Shown: positions 17,033 to 27,473 of the stretch, piece after piece
Numbering within the stretch: position 1 is the first letter of the stretch
Layout of the letters: the number at the start of each line of letters is the position of its first letter
Assembly (NCBI RefSeq): GCF_001612965.1
Contig: NZ_BDBL01000010.1
Coordinates: 1 to 64,000 of the forward strand
Direction of reading: 5' to 3'
Source of the DNA: Nocardia kruczakiae NBRC 101016
GTDB lineage: Bacteria > Actinomycetota > Actinomycetes > Mycobacteriales > Mycobacteriaceae
DNA: 64,000 nucleotides
Translations under genes and position numbers: made by a program
Notes under the pieces: model-generated
What the model saw: only the letters and a program-made list of their open reading frames with translations
Databases searched by the model: none
Told to the model about the DNA's origin: nothing

Positions 17033-19207
17033 TTATGTGATTGCGCGCCACCGGACTGTCTCCTTCAACACCGCCTGCGCCGTCACCGAATCAGCCAGCC
17101 GACTGCCGACGGTATCGTTGGCGAGTTGCTCCGGGAGCAACGCCGAAAACTTCAGTCCTGCAACAGCTCGGGAGTCGATGTCCGGCAGGGCGAGTCGATT
17201 GGGATCGATTGTCTGTTTGACAGCTGACCATACTGACGGCGTAACACCGCCATCGAACCGAATCGCGAAGTCGTCAGGTCGCTGCGTCGGGCTCGCAACA
17301 GGCGCCAGCGCCGCGGCAAGACTCGCATTCGCCCGGTAACCGGCCCAGGTCCACCACCGTGTACCGGAGTCTTCCCGGGTGATGAGCGTGGCGTCCGGAG
17401 CGACAGTGCCGCCCTTCTCCTGCCGCTGGTCGGCGAGGGCGGTCTGTGCGCGGCGAGTCAGTGAGACATCAGGGTCGGAGCCGAGCAGGACCGCACGCAT
17501 TGCCCGGCACAGTTCGGCGGACAGCCCCCGGATTCCGAGGCTCGACCATTTCGCGATGCCTCCACCATCAGCCGGTTCGACGTATGCCCTGCGCCGGTTC
17601 CAATCGATATAGGTGACCCGCCAACTGTTTCCGGCGAGAAGGAGTAGCCGAGGGCCGGGACGGTCGTCGGTGAGGACGGAGACATCGGTCATTCCGATCT
17701 CCTGTCGCCCGGCGAGAATGGTGAATTGTGGTGGGGCCGTGAAGGACGCAGTCAGCTCCAGAAAGTTCCTCTTTCCGAAACGGTGCTCGGCCTGGTGGCC
17801 GATGAAAGCCAGTTCCTGATCGCTGTCGAGGTATCCCGCCTCGAGCAGGTAGGTGAAGATGGGTTCGGCGGAACGGTCGAAGGGGGCGAGGCCGTTCCAT
17901 TCCTGCGACCACAGGCGTTTTCCGATCGTCCCGTGCTGGAGGGTGACGGCGAGCAGTTGCTGGGCCACGAGATGGCGTGGTTGTGGGGGAGCGGTCACCG
18001 GTTCGACCCACCCGCGGCTCCACAGCAGCAACAGACCGGCAGCTTGGAGGAGGGCGTCGGTGGTGGTTGTGAGGAACAGGCAGTTGCGGGTGGTGCCGGC
18101 GCGGCGGCCGGTGCGGCCGATGCGTTGGAGGAACGAGGCGACGGTGGCCGGTGAGTCGATTTGGATCACGCGGTCGAGATCCCCTACGTCGATGCCGAGT
18201 TCGAGTGTGGAGGTGGAGACGATCACACAGTCGCGGGCCTCGGCGAAGGCTTGTTCGGAACGGGCGCGTTCGGATGCGGACAGCGAGGCATGGGAGAGGA
18301 ATACCGTTACGTCGCGTTCTCGCAGTGCCGCGCCGAGCTGTTCGACCTGCCGGCGCGAATCGCAGAACACCAGGCGCTTTTCGCCGTGGTGGAGCGCGGT
18401 GATGACCTTCGCGGCATTGTCGAGCGATCCCACGTAGTCGAGTTCGACTTCACCGGCCGGCCGCGGCAGAGGAGGAAAATCGGTGGGAAATCGGGAACTC
18501 GCAGCCGTGTCCTGGGTTGCCAGTTCTGGAAGGTCCGGTGCGACAACGGTTCCACGTCGCTTGCCCGAGCCCGATCCTTGCAGCCATGCCAGCAGCCGGT
18601 GCGGGTTGCCGACCGTTGCCGACAATCCGATCCGCTGAATCGGCTGTCCGGTGACACGCTGCAACCGTTCCAGTATCGCCAGCAGGTGCCAGCCTCGGTC
18701 GTCTCCGGCGAATGCGTGGACCTCGTCGACAACCACGACGCGGACCGACCCCAGCAATGCCTGATGATCGGTTTTGATCCCGATCAGCATGGCTTCCAAC
18801 GATTCCGGCGTCGTCAGCAGAATGTCGGGCGGTTCGCGCCGGATCCGGTTGCGCGCCGATTCGCTCGTGTCCCCGTGCCAGAGTGCGGCGCTTCTGCCGA
18901 TCCATTGGGCGTAGGTGTCGATGCGGGTCACGAGGTTGTTGAGCAGGGCCTTGAGCGGGCACAGATACAGCACCGAAACCCCCGGCCAATCGCCGGCCGC
19001 CATCGCGGTCAGCAGCGGGAAGCAGGCCGATTCGGTTTTGCCGCCCGCGGTGGGTGCGAGCAGGATCGCATCGTCTCCGCGCAAGAGTGGATCGACCGAA
19101 GCTCGTTGTAGCGGACGCAGATCCGGCCAGCCCAAGGTGTTCACGATGTGGTGGACGAGCACCGTGTCGAGGCGCTCGATCGGATCAGGAGCGGGTTGCT
19201 CGATCAC
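17033..19207 (-). CDS. brxHI: BREX type 2 helicase BrxHI (724 aa)
   Basis: An Lhr-like superfamily 2 helicase. Motifs in order: Q-like lead (LRPLQRASVDPLL), Walker A APTAGGKTES, Walker B VVVVDEVHAF, motif III LSATVG, and motif VI QRIGRTGRRAG. The C-terminal ~300 residues form the extra domain seen in Lhr-type proteins. In type 2 BREX, brxHI follows pglZ and brxD, exactly as here. The GTG overlaps the brxD stop by four bases (GTGA). Its exact role in BREX is unknown; ATP-dependent remodelling of phage or host DNA is expected. Confidence 0.9.
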   Translation of the reverse strand: MIEQPAPDPIERLDTVLVHHIVNTLGWPDLRPLQRASVDPLLRGDDAILLAPTAGGKTESACFPLLTAMAAGDWPGVSVLYLCPLKALLNNLVTRIDTYAQWIGRSAALWHGDTSESARNRIRREPPDILLTTPESLEAMLIGIKTDHQALLGSVRVVVVDEVHAFAGDDRGWHLLAILERLQRVTGQPIQRIGLSATVGNPHRLLAWLQGSGSGKRRGTVVAPDLPELATQDTAASSRFPTDFPPLPRPAGEVELDYVGSLDNAAKVITALHHGEKRLVFCDSRRQVEQLGAALRERDVTVFLSHASLSASERARSEQAFAEARDCVIVSTSTLELGIDVGDLDRVIQIDSPATVASFLQRIGRTGRRAGTTRNCLFLTTTTDALLQAAGLLLLWSRGWVEPVTAPPQPRHLVAQQLLAVTLQHGTIGKRLWSQEWNGLAPFDRSAEPIFTYLLEAGYLDSDQELAFIGHQAEHRFGKRNFLELTASFTAPPQFTILAGRQEIGMTDVSVLTDDRPGPRLLLLAGNSWRVTYIDWNRRRAYVEPADGGGIAKWSSLGIRGLSAELCRAMRAVLLGSDPDVSLTRRAQTALADQRQEKGGTVAPDATLITREDSGTRWWTWAGYRANASLAAALAPVASPTQRPDDFAIRFDGGVTPSVWSAVKQTIDPNRLALPDIDSRAVAGLKFSALLPEQLANDTVGSRLADSVTAQAVLKETVRWRAIT

Positions 19208-20556
19208 AGCTCTAGATCGACATCGTCGGCGCGAGCCAGGTTGCGTTCCATATCGGTCAGCTCCGCCGAACCGACGGTGAGCTTGTAATGCTGGCGCGGA
19301 TCGAAATCGGGGAACTGGTCGATGCGGTCCAGCACATCACCGACGAGCTTCTTGAGGAACAATCGCGGTGCGACGCCGACGGTTCCGCCGAGTGAGCCGG
19401 TGACCGCTCGGGCGAGATCCGCGATGTAGGTGTCATCGGCGATCGCGTTGACTCGTTCGCCGTTCTCGGCCCCGGAGGCATAGAGTTCGCGGATCGTCTT
19501 GCCCAGCGCCACAAGGGAATCCATGCTGAAGCCGGGCAGGCGGATCTGCACCGCGCGCGGATTGTCGAAACGCGGGTCGGTGGTGAAGTCGGTCGCGAGC
19601 CGTTGCGCGAGCGGTGGCAGCCGCTGCACACCCTGCTGCCCCTCGTAGAAGGCCGGTGTGCCGGTGATCAGCAGGTACACGCCGGGGAAGCGTCCGGAGT
19701 AGACCTCGTCGATCAGCTGCCGCAACGCGTTGAGGGCCTTGTCGCGGGCATCCGAACGCACCCGCTGCAGGGTCTCCACCTCGTCGAGAACGATCAGCAG
19801 ACCTCGGTGCCCGGAATCACGCAGCACCGTCAGCAGCCCTTGCAGGAAGCCGAACGCGCCGAAATGATCGAGTTCGCCGCGCACCCCGGCGGTCCTGCGG
19901 GCGGCCGCGGCGACGTTCGGCTGTCCGCCCAGCCAGGCAAGTACCGCGCTTGCAGTGGCCTCGTCACCGGCCAGCACCGCCGTGCGGTATCCGCGCAATG
20001 CTGCGGCGAAAGATGGTGCGTGCCTGGATACTTCGGCCAGCCGCGTGGTCATGAGGCGGTCGACGGCCTCGGCCAGCTGGTCCTCGGTGGCACCTTCGGC
20101 GAGAGCGTCTTCCTCCAGCGCATAGAACCATGCGTCGATCACGTGGCGGAACGCGCTCGGTGGTGAGCTGGCGGTGGTGAGTCGCTCGGTGAGCCGTCGA
20201 TACACGGTCTCCAGCTTGTGCAGCGGGGTTTCGGTCTCGGAGATCTGGATTTCGGACACCGCGAAGTTGCGTCGCTTCGCTCGTTCGCCCAGCCAGCGGG
20301 AGAAGAACGTCTTACCGGATCCGTATTCGCCGCGTACCGCCTTGAATACCGCGCCCCCCGAGGCGACGGCATCGAGTTCGGCGTCCAGCGCTGCTTCGAA
20401 ACGGTCGAGGCCGGTCGCCAGCAAATCGAGACCGCTGTCGGGAACCGCGCCGCGCCGTAATGCGTCGATGACTGCTCGTCGTCGGGCCGCACTCACCCCT
20501 GTCGGCTGCACGCTACTCACCGGACCAGTTTGGCATCGAGGCGGCGGTGCGAGCAC
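19204..20556 (-). CDS. brxD: BREX type 2 ATP-binding protein BrxD (~430-450 aa)
   Basis: An AAA+ type ATPase. The Walker A is VRGEYGSGKTFF and Walker B LLIVLDEVETL, with a sensor-like LLITGTPAF afterwards. The family normally begins near the segment SAARRRAVIDALRRG. The GTG at 20556 overlaps its own GGAGG, so a downstream GTG (20520 or 20496) may be the true start; no ATG is available. It is 12 bases after pglZ and overlaps brxHI by four bases. In type 2 BREX it is required but its task is unknown; it probably couples ATP hydrolysis to assembly of the Pgl proteins on DNA. Confidence 0.9.
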   Translation of the reverse strand: MLAPPPRCQTGPVSSVQPTGVSAARRRAVIDALRRGAVPDSGLDLLATGLDRFEAALDAELDAVASGGAVFKAVRGEYGSGKTFFSRWLGERAKRRNFAVSEIQISETETPLHKLETVYRRLTERLTTASSPPSAFRHVIDAWFYALEEDALAEGATEDQLAEAVDRLMTTRLAEVSRHAPSFAAALRGYRTAVLAGDEATASAVLAWLGGQPNVAAAARRTAGVRGELDHFGAFGFLQGLLTVLRDSGHRGLLIVLDEVETLQRVRSDARDKALNALRQLIDEVYSGRFPGVYLLITGTPAFYEGQQGVQRLPPLAQRLATDFTTDPRFDNPRAVQIRLPGFSMDSLVALGKTIRELYASGAENGERVNAIADDTYIADLARAVTGSLGGTVGVAPRLFLKKLVGDVLDRIDQFPDFDPRQHYKLTVGSAELTDMERNLARADDVDLEL

Positions 20557-20568
20557 CTCCCGTGCCGA

Positions 20569-23388
20569 TCATCGGAGTCCGAACTGTTCGCGGAGCAGCC
20601 CGACGTGCAGGCGCAGCGTGCGGCCGTCGGAGTGAGTCTCCAGCACCTGCTGCCCGTCGACATTGAGCAGTTGGGTCAGCACGGCCGCGAAACTTCTGGC
20701 CCGCGAGGGAAGTTCGCCGATCCGCTGTGCGAGCGCGGTGGTGGTTTGCGGCCCGTCGAGTAGTGCGCGGATGGCCTTTTCCAGTTTTCCGGGCGCCGGT
20801 TTGCGCGCGAGGGTCTCGAGTTGGGCGGCGAACGTGTCGGAGTCCAGCAGCTCCTTGATCATGGCGTCTGCCGATCCGAGTGCCTGCCGGACGGGCTGGG
20901 CCGCTTCCGGTACCACCAGCTCGAGTGTGATCTGATCGCTGGCCAACTCCCGCGCCTTCGCACTCGCCCGTTTGGCGCGTTCGGTGACGGCCTCCTTCTC
21001 TGGGACGTCGAGGGTTTCCTCTGCGTCGCCGATCCACCATTTCGGCTGCTGGCTGCTGCCCAGCTCCTGCCAATCACCGGGGTCGGATTCGAACGGCAGG
21101 AATGCCAGCACGGGAATGGTCATTTCGGCGAGGGACGCCCCACCGTGGTAACCGGCTTTCTGAGCGGTGTACCGGGAATCGGCATCCCACAGTGCGACGA
21201 TCGAGGCTCCCGGTTCCGGCCACACCACACGCGGCCCCCGCAGCGCGATCTCGGAGTCATCCAGCCGATCGTGGGCCGACGTGGGAACTCGATGTCGCGC
21301 CGAGGCGACTCCGGTGCCGTCGCATGCCCGGCCGTGCCGGTCGACCACGTGCCCGTGGTCGCTGGTGATCAGCACGGCCATATCTCGCGCGGCGGCCGAG
21401 GCGACGAGCGCGCGGAGATCACCGACTTCACGTGTCTGCCAGGCGGCGTCGTCGAGTTTCAGTTCCTTGGCGAGCCGGTCGTCGATGGTGTTGAGCACGA
21501 CGGCGATATGTTTGTCCGGATTCGCCAGTGCATTCAGCAGGTCGCTGCCGAAGCGATCGCCCGCGGCACTGCGCAGATCGTGTTTGTGGAACACCTCGGC
21601 CTGTTTCGCGCCCCAGAACGGATGGGCGGGAAACAGTCTCGCCTCGTCCTTCTGGTCGCCCTTCATCAGCGTGCCCGCGAACAATGACGTGCGCGACACC
21701 GCGGTCAGACTCGGCAATGCGGCGACCATCGACCGCCGCCGCACATGCTTGTCGCCGGGCAACGGGTCGTATTCCGCGAAGGACTTGCGAAGCTCACCCG
21801 CCAGCTCGGTCGCGATCGCACCGCTCATTCCGTCGATGACGATGAGCATGACGCGCCGTGTGGCGGCCAGTGGGCGGACCACTCGGTGCAGGAAGGTCTC
21901 GACGGTCAGCATGGAGCCGGGTGCGCTGCCCGAGGCGGTCCACTGGGCGAGGACAGTGGCGAACTCCCGATCGAATTCGCGCCGCACGGCCCGGACTTTC
22001 GTCGCGATGTCCTGATAGGCGATCCGCACCGCGGGATCGTCGTCGCCACCCGCCTCGAGCGCATCCAGGGCGCGGTCGGCCCAGGCGGTGTCGCGCATCT
22101 GCCGGTCGATGGCCGCAGCCACGGTGTCGACGGTGGGATCGGGTGCGGTCGCGAGCCACCGAGTCAGCCGCTGCGCCATCCGGATTCGCTGGATACGTAC
22201 GTGGTGATCCGGTGCAAGCTTGTGATTGCGCAGGTCGGTGACGGCTCGGTCGATGCTGTCGAGCTGGCCGCGACCGAGCGCGTTTCCGGCCGCCGTGATT
22301 CGCGCCTCCAGGCCGACGGCGAGGAGGGGGCTGCTTGCCGCCGCTTCGAGTGCGCCGAACTGTCGGGCGAGGGCATCGGCGCGGGAAAGCACCGTATCGG
22401 TGATCTTGCGGGCCTGCCGGGCGTGCTCGTCGGCTTCGTCTCCCGGATCGGTCTCGGTGCGCGCCCGGGTGAGCAGATCGCTGATGTAGTCCTCGCAGAC
22501 CGTGCCGAAGGAACTGAGCACCGAATCGAGTGCCTCACCCTTGATCGGGAAGTCCTCGCCCAGCCACCGTTCGACCCTGCCCCGGGCTTGATAGACCGGA
22601 TTGTTCGGTGCGGCATGGCGCCACAGTGCCGCGCACAGCAGGCCGTAGGCGACGGCTTCATCGCCGTGTCCGTTGACGGCCAATGTCGTCAGGACTCGAC
22701 CGGTAGGCCCGGATTGATCTGTCTCGCTGAGGAATTCGATCAAACCGTCACGTTCGGGCCCGCGCAGGTCGAGCAGCAGTTGCGGGTGACCCGGTCGCTG
22801 CGACCAGATGAGCAGGGTGCGCGCATCGATACGGTCGCCGACGTCACCGAGGTCGAGACGACGAGCGGCCAGTGCGGCCAATGTCGGTGTGCGAGAGAGG
22901 ACATCACCGGCCAGTGTGGCCGGCCAGCGCCGAGCGCCGGAGGCATCGAGCAGCGCTTCGCAGACCCAGGTGATACGCCGCAGCATCGGGTCGATCTCTT
23001 TGGTGCCGAAGGTCTCCCGGACGATGTCCCACTGGTCCACGACATAGATGTGGGCGCGGTGGACCCGCGCCAGGATGGCCGGGTCGAGGTCGTGTTCCTC
23101 GACATCGGTGATCACCACGAGCACTCGCGGATCCGGATTGATATCTCTGGGGTGCGCCAGAATCTGTTCGTGCACCGCCAGCGGCGAGGGGGCCGGTTCC
23201 ACCCGCACCGCGCGGCCGTCGGACAGCGCCAGCACGGGCTCGCCGTCCCACACCGGCTCACCGCGCAGCAGGATCGTGATGTTGCCCTGCGGCGCAGTGA
23301 GGATCTCCGTGAGTTTGTGGTTCGCGGCAAGGTATTGGGCGACCGTGGTTCTCGACAGGCGCATGGCCCCCGCGACGGTCGCGGTCAT
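20569..23388 (-). CDS. pglZ: BREX type 2 phosphatase-superfamily protein PglZ (939 aa)
   Basis: The core is an alkaline-phosphatase-fold PglZ domain: the metal-binding aspartate in MLIVIDGMSGA and the second metal motif in VLITSDHGHVVDRHG, with a histidine in YHGGASLAEM. Helical N-terminal (~1-450) and C-terminal (~700-939) regions flank it. I chose ATG at 23388: it overlaps the pglY stop (ATGA) and gives 939 aa, close to the ~966 aa known for Streptomyces coelicolor PglZ. The frame is open further upstream but there it only mirrors pglY. PglZ is the common marker of all BREX types and is needed for phage resistance; in the Pgl system it limits toxicity of the methyltransferase PglX. Confidence 0.93.
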   Translation of the reverse strand: MTATVAGAMRLSRTTVAQYLAANHKLTEILTAPQGNITILLRGEPVWDGEPVLALSDGRAVRVEPAPSPLAVHEQILAHPRDINPDPRVLVVITDVEEHDLDPAILARVHRAHIYVVDQWDIVRETFGTKEIDPMLRRITWVCEALLDASGARRWPATLAGDVLSRTPTLAALAARRLDLGDVGDRIDARTLLIWSQRPGHPQLLLDLRGPERDGLIEFLSETDQSGPTGRVLTTLAVNGHGDEAVAYGLLCAALWRHAAPNNPVYQARGRVERWLGEDFPIKGEALDSVLSSFGTVCEDYISDLLTRARTETDPGDEADEHARQARKITDTVLSRADALARQFGALEAAASSPLLAVGLEARITAAGNALGRGQLDSIDRAVTDLRNHKLAPDHHVRIQRIRMAQRLTRWLATAPDPTVDTVAAAIDRQMRDTAWADRALDALEAGGDDDPAVRIAYQDIATKVRAVRREFDREFATVLAQWTASGSAPGSMLTVETFLHRVVRPLAATRRVMLIVIDGMSGAIATELAGELRKSFAEYDPLPGDKHVRRRSMVAALPSLTAVSRTSLFAGTLMKGDQKDEARLFPAHPFWGAKQAEVFHKHDLRSAAGDRFGSDLLNALANPDKHIAVVLNTIDDRLAKELKLDDAAWQTREVGDLRALVASAAARDMAVLITSDHGHVVDRHGRACDGTGVASARHRVPTSAHDRLDDSEIALRGPRVVWPEPGASIVALWDADSRYTAQKAGYHGGASLAEMTIPVLAFLPFESDPGDWQELGSSQQPKWWIGDAEETLDVPEKEAVTERAKRASAKARELASDQITLELVVPEAAQPVRQALGSADAMIKELLDSDTFAAQLETLARKPAPGKLEKAIRALLDGPQTTTALAQRIGELPSRARSFAAVLTQLLNVDGQQVLETHSDGRTLRLHVGLLREQFGLR

Positions 23389-26300
23389 TCGACAACCTTC
23401 CACGTGATTTCGATGGTGGCGTCGGGTTCGAGCTGCGCGAGCCTGGCGAGTTCCTTCTCGACGGACCGGGCCGCCTCGCGTGCGGTGGTCCGGTAAATGT
23501 TGGTGCGCTTGGACTTCGTCGTGTCGTCCTGGTCGGCCGAGGTTTCCTGGTCCGTCGGCACCGCAGGATGACTGCTGTCCGTAATGAGCTCGATCTTGTC
23601 GGCCACCACCGGCCCCGGATCGCGCGTCTCCTCTTCGCGGCGTTGCTTGTCCTTGACCAGCCTCTCCTTGGACAGCCTGGTCACCTCGGCATTGGTGCGG
23701 CGCAGTTTCTCGGCCAGATCGCTCGACCGCTGATCCGCACGTGCGACCGAACGCAGCGAATCCAGCAGCGCCGCACCCTCCGGTCCCAGATGCTGCGCCA
23801 AGGCCAGGTTGTCCCACGCGGCATCGGCGAGTGCGGAGATCACCCGGTCCGCGGACTTGATCGAGGTCGCGTAGCGGTCCGGACTGATATCGGCCAGATC
23901 GAAACCGGCGAAGGTCTCCACGGTTCGTTTCGCACCCGCCGATCCGCCATCGGCCTTCGTGAGTTCATTGAGCAACTGGGCCGCACGGCGCGCGATCGCA
24001 AGCCGCCCACCGGGTTCGGTGTCGTCGAGCCGCAGGAACTCACTGTGCTGTTCGAGCTGTTCCACCAATCGGACGGCAGGATCCAGATATTTCGTTGCGG
24101 CGGTAGTGATCTGGCGGGCGAACTGCTGAACCAGCCCGCCGCGGCGCAGCGTCGGCGCCTTGTCTCCGAAGATCACCTCGAACCGGTTGCGTGCGGCATC
24201 CCACTCGGCCTCACCGGGCAGTGGCTGGGTCCGCAGGGCGTCGCCGGCCTGGATCTTGGTCAGTTCCGGAGTGTCGATCGGGACGCCCCCGCGCACCCAC
24301 ACCCGATCGTCCATCTCGGCGAACGAGGCGATCACCAGGTTCGCGATATGCGGCTCGAGCCCGCGCTTGTCGGGCAGGTCGGTCCAATCGCCCAGGGAAA
24401 TCACCGACAGATCGCCGGTGATGCCTTCGTTCTGCGCCGTCAAGCGGAAATGATCGGCCCAGCGCCGGGACAGCTCGAAATACGCTTCCTTCTGCTGTCC
24501 CAGCCCGAGCGGTTCGGCGATGCGCTTCATCAGCGGCCGATCCTTCGCCGGCACCTCGACCCGCCCGTCACGCGCTTCGGCGGCGCCGCGCACATGGGTG
24601 AGGACGAGTTTCGCGTCCGCGGGCTTCACCGCGGTCCCGGTGCCGGCGGCGTCGAGGTCCGGGTGGCCCGGAAGCTGGTGCGCCAGTAGCTTTCCGGCCA
24701 CATGGCGCAGCGCGTCGTGCAGCGACTGACCGATGGAGACGGTGAGCCCGTCGAGATCCGGCAGCGGATAGAAATGCTGATCGAGCTCGTCGGTGACATC
24801 GGCCGGTTTCCGTTCGGCCAGCCCGTACGCCTGTTTGAAGGTGGCGAGCACCTTGTTGCGCAGCGTTTCGCGCTGCGATTCGAGCAGCTGCTTGGCACTG
24901 GCCCGGTTGTCGGGGTTCAGGTGCTGGGCGTACTGGGTGTCGAAGCGATACGGGTCGGCGAGGGCCTTGGTGACGACCACGAGCCGCCGGAAATCCTCCC
25001 AACGCGGTTTCGTCAGATGTGTCGGCAGCCAGGCGACCGCGCGAGGATGGTTGTCGCCCTGCTGTTCCCGCAACCGCCGGATCCGGTCGAGATCGACGAT
25101 CGGGTTCAGGTTGTTCTCGTCGTAGGGCAGATCGACGATGATGCGCCAACGACCCTCGATCGACGGCTGCATATCGTGATTCGGCAGCGTCTCCTCATCG
25201 GCCACATTGCCGAACAGCACCTCCACGACGCGGTTCGACCCGCGCCACACGAAACGCAGTTCGTCGGAACCGAAACGGTCATTGGCGCGGTCGAGGCCGA
25301 ACTCGTCGGCGAGCAGATCGCGCGCCATCGCCAACCGGTTGGACGGATTGTCGTTGACCTGCGCGTTGGCGATCACCGACTCCACATCGACACCGGAAAG
25401 TTCCAGTCGCACACCCGGATTGGCGTCGCTACCGGTTTCCTTGATCTCCGGGAACCGCGACGCCCACTCGGTGACCATGTCCTTGATGACACCCTCTTCG
25501 CGGCCCGGGATCATGGTGGTGATCGAGCCGTGGTTGAGGGCGCCGAGGCGGCGAATGGTCAAGTCGCGCAACGCCGGAACGCTGGGTGCGAGGGCGGCGA
25601 GCAGTACGGTGCAGGCCAGCCGGTTCTGGCCGACGAACTTCTTGCAGCGGCCGGCCAGCTGGGCGTCGGTGATGCTGTCGCGCCGATTCAGATAGGTGTC
25701 GACATCGTCCTCGGTCACCTCGCAGGTGCTGAGCAGGTACGGGCGCAGCCGGGTCTTGTAGAGCTTGTCGGCGGCGTCGAACAGCACCTTCTTGTCGGCG
25801 ACGAACGGGCGGTCACCGCCCTTGGTCAGCTGCTCGTAGAGGTCGCCGAGCGGTACCAGGTCGCCGAGTCGCAATTCGTTGCGGTGATCGGCGAGTAGCT
25901 GCCCCATCAGCTTGAGGCCGGTGCGGGAACGCTGCAGGGCCGCGGAGATGTGAACGAGGGTGTCCAGGAAGGCGGGGGAGAACGGGTAGCTCAATCGGAA
26001 GGCCGCCTCGTCGGCGCCGGTGGTGCTCTCGTCCGAACCGAGCAGCGTGTCCCAGACTTTCGGGCCGAGCTTCTTCGTCTTCTCGAATGCGGCGTTGATC
26101 TGCGCGACCGCGTCGTCGTCACGCGGCCTCAGCAGGCGGGCGTGGGCGATCTGCGGGAGATTGCGGTCTTCCAGACTGATCAGGTCGAACCGGCCCGACG
26201 CGTGGTTCAACGCATCCTGGATCGCCGATTCCGCGGCACCGGCCAGTTCCTCTCCGACCAGCTCACGCAGATCGCGCTGGCGGGCGATGAAGGACACGAT

Positions 26301-27272
26301 CGGTATGGCGCGGCGGGCATCGCCGCCTTCACGGAAGTTGGTGATCTTGCTGGCTTCGCGCGCCACCCGCTTCTCGTCGTGGATGAGACTGGCCAGCCAA
26401 AGGATCAACTCGTCGAGGAACAGCACCAGGCCGTCGTAGCCGAGCGACTTCGCATGGGCGGCAATGACACTCAGGCCCGCATCGAGTGAGATGAAGCCGG
26501 TCTCGTCCTCGGCGGCGAATTTCGTATAACCGGGCAGGAGCGTGGTGACCGCATCGTGGATCAGTTTCCGGCGCAGCTCGCGCGGCGCGGTCGGATTGAC
26601 CATATCGAGCTGACTGGAGTCCTCGGCCTCCTCCGCGGTGAGCGCGGTATCGACCTTGTCCGAGGTCCAGAAGGCCGCCGAATCGCCCCACTCGTCGTCG
26701 TCCTCCGCGTAATCACGGTTGAGGGCGTCCAGGAACTGCTGCTCACCCATGGTTTCGCGGAGGTTGCGCAGATCGGTGAACAGGGCGTCGGTGCGATACA
26801 CCGCGGGAACGTCGGCATCGGGATGGCGTTTGCGGACGAACTCGACGTACCCGCCGAGCACCCGCTGCTCCATCGTCTTGGCGTCGATCATGTGATACGG
26901 CACCATCAGGAACTTCTTGCCGTCCGACAGCAACCACTCGTGCTTGGTGAGCAACGAGTCGAAATCGGTGCGCGACCGCACCGCCGTATTGCCGGACAGC
27001 AGCGCGTACAGCACAGCCATGAAGTGCGATTTACCGGAACCGAACGAGCCGTGCAGGAACGCAGGCTTGGAGGTGTTGCCGTCGAGCGCCGACTTGATCA
27101 GCGACAACGCTTCGTCGAAGTTGCCGACCAGGCGATCGGTGAGAACGTAGTCCTGCACCGCCTTCGCCGACCCTTCTTCGGTCACCGCGTCGGCGAGGGT
27201 GAGCACATAGTCCGAGCCGGCGATGTGCTCTTTGATGTCGATGAGGTCGCGCAGTAGTGGGCGCTGATCCAT
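23385..27272 (-). CDS. pglY: BREX type 2 ATPase PglY (1295 aa)
   Basis: A very large P-loop ATPase. Walker A is HGSFGSGKSHF near residues 74-84 and the Walker B is GLVLFLDELILWLAS around residue 270. The rest is mostly helical with a long tail, as in BrxC/PglY proteins. ATG at 27272 follows GGGGAG at five bases and gives 1295 aa, matching the ~1294 aa of S. coelicolor PglY; the frame is open to 27437 without a ribosome site. First gene of pglY-pglZ-brxD-brxHI. Upstream lie the higBA-like genes on the same strand, 201 bases away, so the operon promoter should be in 27273-27473. Confidence 0.93.
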   Translation of the reverse strand: MDQRPLLRDLIDIKEHIAGSDYVLTLADAVTEEGSAKAVQDYVLTDRLVGNFDEALSLIKSALDGNTSKPAFLHGSFGSGKSHFMAVLYALLSGNTAVRSRTDFDSLLTKHEWLLSDGKKFLMVPYHMIDAKTMEQRVLGGYVEFVRKRHPDADVPAVYRTDALFTDLRNLRETMGEQQFLDALNRDYAEDDDEWGDSAAFWTSDKVDTALTAEEAEDSSQLDMVNPTAPRELRRKLIHDAVTTLLPGYTKFAAEDETGFISLDAGLSVIAAHAKSLGYDGLVLFLDELILWLASLIHDEKRVAREASKITNFREGGDARRAIPIVSFIARQRDLRELVGEELAGAAESAIQDALNHASGRFDLISLEDRNLPQIAHARLLRPRDDDAVAQINAAFEKTKKLGPKVWDTLLGSDESTTGADEAAFRLSYPFSPAFLDTLVHISAALQRSRTGLKLMGQLLADHRNELRLGDLVPLGDLYEQLTKGGDRPFVADKKVLFDAADKLYKTRLRPYLLSTCEVTEDDVDTYLNRRDSITDAQLAGRCKKFVGQNRLACTVLLAALAPSVPALRDLTIRRLGALNHGSITTMIPGREEGVIKDMVTEWASRFPEIKETGSDANPGVRLELSGVDVESVIANAQVNDNPSNRLAMARDLLADEFGLDRANDRFGSDELRFVWRGSNRVVEVLFGNVADEETLPNHDMQPSIEGRWRIIVDLPYDENNLNPIVDLDRIRRLREQQGDNHPRAVAWLPTHLTKPRWEDFRRLVVVTKALADPYRFDTQYAQHLNPDNRASAKQLLESQRETLRNKVLATFKQAYGLAERKPADVTDELDQHFYPLPDLDGLTVSIGQSLHDALRHVAGKLLAHQLPGHPDLDAAGTGTAVKPADAKLVLTHVRGAAEARDGRVEVPAKDRPLMKRIAEPLGLGQQKEAYFELSRRWADHFRLTAQNEGITGDLSVISLGDWTDLPDKRGLEPHIANLVIASFAEMDDRVWVRGGVPIDTPELTKIQAGDALRTQPLPGEAEWDAARNRFEVIFGDKAPTLRRGGLVQQFARQITTAATKYLDPAVRLVEQLEQHSEFLRLDDTEPGGRLAIARRAAQLLNELTKADGGSAGAKRTVETFAGFDLADISPDRYATSIKSADRVISALADAAWDNLALAQHLGPEGAALLDSLRSVARADQRSSDLAEKLRRTNAEVTRLSKERLVKDKQRREEETRDPGPVVADKIELITDSSHPAVPTDQETSADQDDTTKSKRTNIYRTTAREAARSVEKELARLAQLEPDATIEITWKVVE

Positions 27273-27473
27273 CAGTTCTCCCCGCGCCCGGAATGCGGGT
27301 GTCCGTGCGCTGATTCGTTCGGGTTGCACTCCGGGGATATCGACTCGGTCACCGGTGAATGTTAACTTGCTGGCCGACACCCTCGGGTTGCCTTTGTGCT
27401 GGCATGGACCGCCCCAGTCCCGGTTCGGACGGCGCAATGCGACGGTACAGTCCGCTGTCGGTGATACGTCACC

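Noticed and set aside
21745..23496. Plus-strand 583-codon open frame
   Set aside because: It mirrors pglZ on the opposite strand, a usual effect of high GC; no ribosome site or family.
23389..23817. N-terminal extension of the PglZ frame into pglY
   Set aside because: Overlaps conserved pglY in another frame; the ATGA overlap at 23388 and the family length fix the start.
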